Assembly: GCF_041956535.1 (NCBI RefSeq)
Contig: NW_027192223.1
Span: 45,879 to 109,878, forward strand
Origin: Calcarisporiella thermophila CBS 279.70
Lineage: Eukaryota > Calcarisporiellomycota
Direction: 5' to 3'
DNA length: 64,000 nt
Under the pieces are notes generated by a model, which was given only the letters and a program-made list of their open reading frames with translations, searched no databases and was not told the origin of the DNA. A program made the translations under genes and the position numbers. How positions within the stretch are numbered: the stretch's first letter is position 1; each line of letters opens with the position of its first letter. Positions 59,766 through 64,000 of the stretch are shown one piece after another.

Positions 59766-61902
59766 ATGTCATTATATAATTTCAAACGAATCCAGCCGGT
59801 TCCAACGGCAAATGACTTCATTGATATTGTTCTATCAAAAACACAACGCAAGACACCCACAGTAGTGCACAAAAACTATGCCATTTCCCGTATTAGACAG
59901 TTTTATATGCGGAAAGTCAAGTTTTCGCAGGATGCGTTCGAGGAAAAACTAAAGGATATGCTGGAAGAGTTTCCAAAACTCGATGTATGTCGATTGTGAA
60001 CACCTTATTTTCTTAATATTGGGTAAAAAAATACTGACGCTTGAATTATTCGTTTAGGATATTCATCCATTCTACGCTGACTTGATGAATGTGCTGTACG
60101 ATCGTGATCATTACAAACTTGCTCTCGGCCAAATTAATACTGCCCGCCATTTAATCGACCAGGTCGCAAAAGATTATATCCGAATGCTGAAATTTGGAGA
60201 TTCACTCTACCGCTGTAAGCAACTTAAACGTGCTGCGCTCGGTCGCATGGCCACGATAATGAAAAGACAGAAAGATAGTCTTGCTTACCTTGAACAAGTT
60301 CGTCAACATCTGGCCCGTTTACCTACCATTGATCCCAATACACGCACCCTACTGGTATGTGGTTACCCCAATGTTGGTAAGTCGAGCTTTATGAACCGGG
60401 TGACTCGGGCAAACGTCGAAGTACAGCCGTACGCTTTTACAACAAAGAGCTTGTTTGTGGGCCATCTTGATTACAAGTATTTGCGTTGGCAAGTGATTGA
60501 TACGCCAGGTATTCTCGACCACCCGCTTGAGGAAAGGAATACGATTGAAATGCAATCAATTACTGCCATGGCCCATTTGCGCTCGTGTATTATGTTCTTT
60601 ATGGATTTATCAGAGCAGTGCGGTTACAGTGTTTCCGATCAGGTAGTGTATACCTCTTTCTTTCCAATACTTCTCTCACACAATTACATTCCAAATGCAT
60701 TAATTAACTTGTAAATATTATTTTTTATAGTGCAAATTATTCCACAGCATCAAACCTCTCTTTTCGAATAAACCTACCATTCTCGTCATTAACAAAATTG
60801 ATGTGATGCGACCGGAGGATTTACCTGAGAGTGACCAAGCGCTGTTGAAGGAGATAATTGAGCAAGACGGAGTGCAGATGGTGCAAATGAGTTGCCATAA
60901 TGAAGAGGGTGTGATGGAAGTTAAAAATACGGTTAGTTGTGGGAATATCTATTTTTCAGTTAGCGCTCTTGTTAAATTTTGGTCTCCTTTTGTTAGGCTT
61001 GTGACAAGCTTTTGGCTTCTCGTGTAGAAGTGAAGATGAAGAGCCATAAGATCAATGACGTCCTTAACAAGCTCCATCTAGCTGAGCCAGTTGCTCGCGA
61101 TGATGTTTCCCGACCACCCACTATTCCAGCGGAAGCTGTTGGTCGTGCTAAATATGATTGGAACAACCCTGAACGACGTAAATTAGAGAAGGATCTTGAA
61201 GTTGAATCTGGAGGAGCTGGTGTATACAATGTCGACCTCAAGAAATTATACCTACTCAAGGATGATTCGTGGAAACACGATGCAATTCCAGAGATTTGGG
61301 AAGGCCACAATGTTGCTGACTTTATTGATCCAGATATCGAAGAAAAACTAGATGCCTTGGAGCGAGAAGAGGAGCGACTTATGGCCGAAGGCTTTTATGA
61401 ATCGGATGAAGCTGAAGAGCTGGACCCCGAGGAGGAAGAGACTCGCGCAATGGCAGAGAAAATTCGTGAACGCAAGAGGCTGATTGTGCAGGCGCATCGC
61501 TCGGCAAAGGGCAGAAATGGACCCATCATTCCAAAGAAAGTTCTTGCAAAGAAAGCAACCAAGCAACAAATGGATTCAAAACTCGGGGATCTTGGTCTTG
61601 ACACATCCGAGGTGCGTGCACGCAGCGTGACAAGGAAGCGTGCACGAAGCGAATCTCGCGCGGAAAGCAGTGTTCGATCGGAAAGTGTTGCGCGTGGTAC
61701 ATCGAGCATGGGACGCGATAGAAGCACAATGGGATTGCGCAATGTACGGCAGAAACTTGAGGCTGACAAAAAGCAGAAAATTGTCCAGAGAGGAAAGGCT
61801 CTCTTCGCCAAAAAAGGCGAGGCAGATCGCGAGATCCAAGTCAAAAAGCCGAAACACTTGTTCAGTTCAAAGATGTCCATGGGCAAGCGCGACTGGCGCT
61901 AA
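59766..61902 (+). CDS. NOG1: NOG1, nucleolar GTPase of 60S assembly
   Basis: Four exons (59766-59984, 60058-60642, 60731-60931, 60997-61902), all phase 0, give 636 aa. The N-terminal helical NOG1_N domain starts [20 protein letters not shown]. The GTPase of the OBG class has G1 [10 protein letters not shown]3 [14 protein letters not shown] and G4 NKID. The C-terminal extension has [32 protein letters not shown] and an Arg/Ser-rich tail ending MGKRDWR. Nog1 threads its tail into the pre-60S exit tunnel and recruits Rlp24. An exact HomolD box precedes it. Confidence 0.98.
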
Positions 61903-62097
61903 ATGGTTGGCGCTATGGGCCAAGCTTTATTTTCTTCACCCTCTACACTACTGTTCTCTTATTTTTCTTTTCTCATTTTTCGATTTCGCCGTTTTTCTTC
62001 GTATTTCTTACACCCAGTATATCTAATAAAAGTATAACATATTTAATTCGAATGTCATATTTAAAGGTCACGAAAGTACATTTCACAGTCATATCTA

Positions 62098-62105
62098 CAG
62101 TCACA
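62098..62105 (+). promoter_or_regulatory. HomolD box upstream of ESF1
   Basis: CAGTCACA on the plus strand, so inverted relative to most others here, 50 bp before the ATG. A near copy (CAGTCATA) lies just upstream, at about 62085-62092. Confidence 0.6.
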
Positions 62106-62155
62106 TTGTAAATATCTCAAGAGAAGGATAAACTCACTATTTCTGGTTTACTCGA

Positions 62156-64000
62156 ATGGTTAGAGCAATGCCAGACAAAAATTCGAATAAGAATAGATCA
62201 AATACGAAAAAAGACGGATCGAATGCTCGGAGAGGCAAGTCCAATGAGCGCAATAAAGGTCCGATCACAGTCGATCCTCGTTTTGCTCATGTTCATAATG
62301 ATCCTCGCTTCAAGCGACCAAAAAAGAAAGACCAGAAAGTGGTCATCGACAAACGATTTTCAGTGTTGTTAAAAGATAAAGAATACACTGGTGCACGTAA
62401 GTCTATATATGTATCTTATATTTAAATTTTGCTTTTGTATTTATGATTATAATTTTCTAAATAGCAAAGGTCGACAAGTACGGGAGGCCAATTGCAAGCG
62501 ATAAGGCAAAAGAAGACCTGAAAAGATATTACAAACTCGACGAAGAGGATGAGTCAGATTCAGTTGAGGACAGTTCTGATGAGGAAAAATCTTTGGAGGA
62601 TCTGGAAACTCTCCTACAGAAAGAGGAGGAAGAGGAGGAAGAGGAAGAAGAGGAAAAGAGAATATATGATCCAGCGAGAGGCGAAGGAGTCTTGTCCTCT
62701 TCAGATGAATCGGATATAGAAGAATATGATGACAAAGAAGAGAGTGAAGAAGCTCAAGAATCCGTGAGTTATATAGACTTTTTTTCTTTCAGAACCATCT
62801 TGATATATTTATGTCAATTTAATAGTCAATACCACTTGGCGAAGAAACTCGTAGAATAGCTGTTGTCAATATGGATTGGGACCATGTCCGTGCTACTGAT
62901 TTAATGAAAGTGTTCAGTGGATTCAAGCCAAGCGGGGGTGTAATTCGATCCATTAAAATTTACCCTTCAGAGTTCGGCAAAGAGCGGCTGGAAAAGGTAC
63001 ACATTGAAAACTGTTTGCAGTTGACTGCAATGAAGGACTATATTCTATTTTAATATTATTAGGAGGCTAGAGAAGGTCCACCCAAGGAAATTTTTAAGGA
63101 CGTAAACAGTAGTGACGTGGAGGATGAAGAAGAAATAAATGAGAAGACAATAATTAAAGAGGATTCAGGAGAGGAATTCAATATGGAGCAACTCAGAAAG
63201 TATCAATTGGAACGTTTAAGGTAATTCAACGCAAATTACAGGATATTATAATTCAGTATCAATTAACAAGTGCCAACATTCTCGTAGATATTATTATGCG
63301 GTTATTGACTGTGACACAGTGCAAACTGCTCGTGCCCTCTACGAAGCTTGCGATGGACGTGAGTTTGAGAGTAGTAGCAATTATTTTGATATGCGATTTA
63401 TTCCTGATGAGATGGAGTTTACTGATGAGCCAAAGTATGCTAAATCACCTCTAATAATTTATACTCACAATATTAAATGATTTTCTTATGAATGCACAGA
63501 GATGTTTGCACTCAAGCACCTGACAATTACAAACGTATCGATTTCGTAACCGATGCATTACAGCACTCTAAAGTAAAGCTTACATGGGACGATGATGATC
63601 CTGACCGTATGAATATCACACGTCGCAAATTCACAAAGGAGGATCTAAAGGATATGGATTTCAAGAGCTATCTTGCTTCTTCTGACGAAGACGACGAAGA
63701 CGATGAAGAGAAAGGAGCTGCAATGCGCGAGAAATATCGTAGTCTATTGAATGGTTCGGAGTTGCCAGACGATGACGTTGACAAAGAAATGGAAATTACA
63801 TTTGCGCCGGGGCTAAGTGAGGCAGCCGCAGAGCTCTTGGAGAAAAAGAAACAAAAAGAGGCAAGTGTTCAAAATTGATAACAGACAAGTTAAATCAAGA
63901 ACTTACACTTATTATCTAGGCTCAAGAGAATGAAACCTCCTTAGAGACATATCTCCGAAAGCAACGTGAAAAGAAACAGGCCAAAAAGCAAGCGAAACAA
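62156..64000 (+). CDS. ESF1: ESF1, 18S rRNA processing factor (cut by window end)
   Basis: At least seven exons. The first runs 62156-62396 and the next starts 62465. Later ones are about 62825-62996, 63062-63222, 63288-63436, 63500-63860 and from 63921 to the edge. Family blocks are ITVDPRFAHVHNDPRFKRP, KYGRPIASDKAKEDLKRYY, RIAVVNMDWDHVRATDLMKV (RRM-like), YYYAVIDCDTVQTARALYEA, MRFIPDEMEF and VKLTWDDDDPDR. Acidic linkers separate them. Esf1 associates with the U3 snoRNP/SSU processome. The C-terminal NUC153 region lies beyond 64000. An ATG at 62168 is an alternative start. Confidence 0.95.

Overview
The window is eukaryotic nuclear DNA from a fungus. Genes are compact and broken by many short introns (mostly 55-110 bp, GT...AG), intergenic DNA is AT-rich, and the proteins are fungal or general eukaryotic forms (MICOS Mic12-like protein, short ATP synthase subunit f, soluble Dpm1, MOZART1). 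Two nuclear tRNA genes and 5'-truncated LINEs with zf-RVT domains support this. An SPATA5L1-type AAA ATPase, which I know mainly from animals, makes me favour an early-diverging fungus (Mucoromycota/Glomeromycotina-like). No marker here fixes the species.

Layout. 0.1-5 kb: tRNA-Gly and a complete MDR-type ABC transporter. 5-11.5 kb: a gene-poor accessory stretch with a tRNA-like Pol III unit, two LINE 3' fragments inserted at the same target, tRNA-Asn, orphan coding-like fragments and a tandem pair of small secreted proteins. 11.5-64 kb: a dense housekeeping region. In order it holds uL10m, NOP7, RanBP1, NOP58, NOG2, UTP22, Mic12-like, a PPR protein, ATP17, MZT1, an unknown 250-aa protein, Bud21-like, SWT1, DPM1, Pol I A190, ArgRS, TIM50, U2B''/U1A, NAA15, CCT8, AFG2B-like, a Lys/Glu-rich secreted protein (frame-broken), NOG1 and ESF1 (cut by the window edge).

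Theme. Nine of about 28 genes serve ribosome production: NOP7, NOP58, NOG2, UTP22, Bud21-like, A190, AFG2B-like, NOG1 and ESF1. Five of them (NOP58, NOG2, UTP22, NOG1, ESF1), plus SWT1 and the U2B'' gene, carry an exact TGTGACTG/CAGTCACA 8-mer 50-125 bp before the start codon. This is the fission-yeast HomolD box. Degenerate versions precede NOP7, Bud21-like, A190 and ATP17, and 7/8 matches lie upstream of both tRNAs. The tRNAs also share a separate 32-bp upstream element (27/32 identical). This possible common promoter code across Pol II and Pol III genes of the translation machinery is the most interesting signal here.

Several small or spliced genes (MZT1, the last exon of ATP17, the joined exons of the 250-aa protein and Bud21-like) were assembled by hand from splice sites. 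Exon limits of the large minus-strand genes are approximate.
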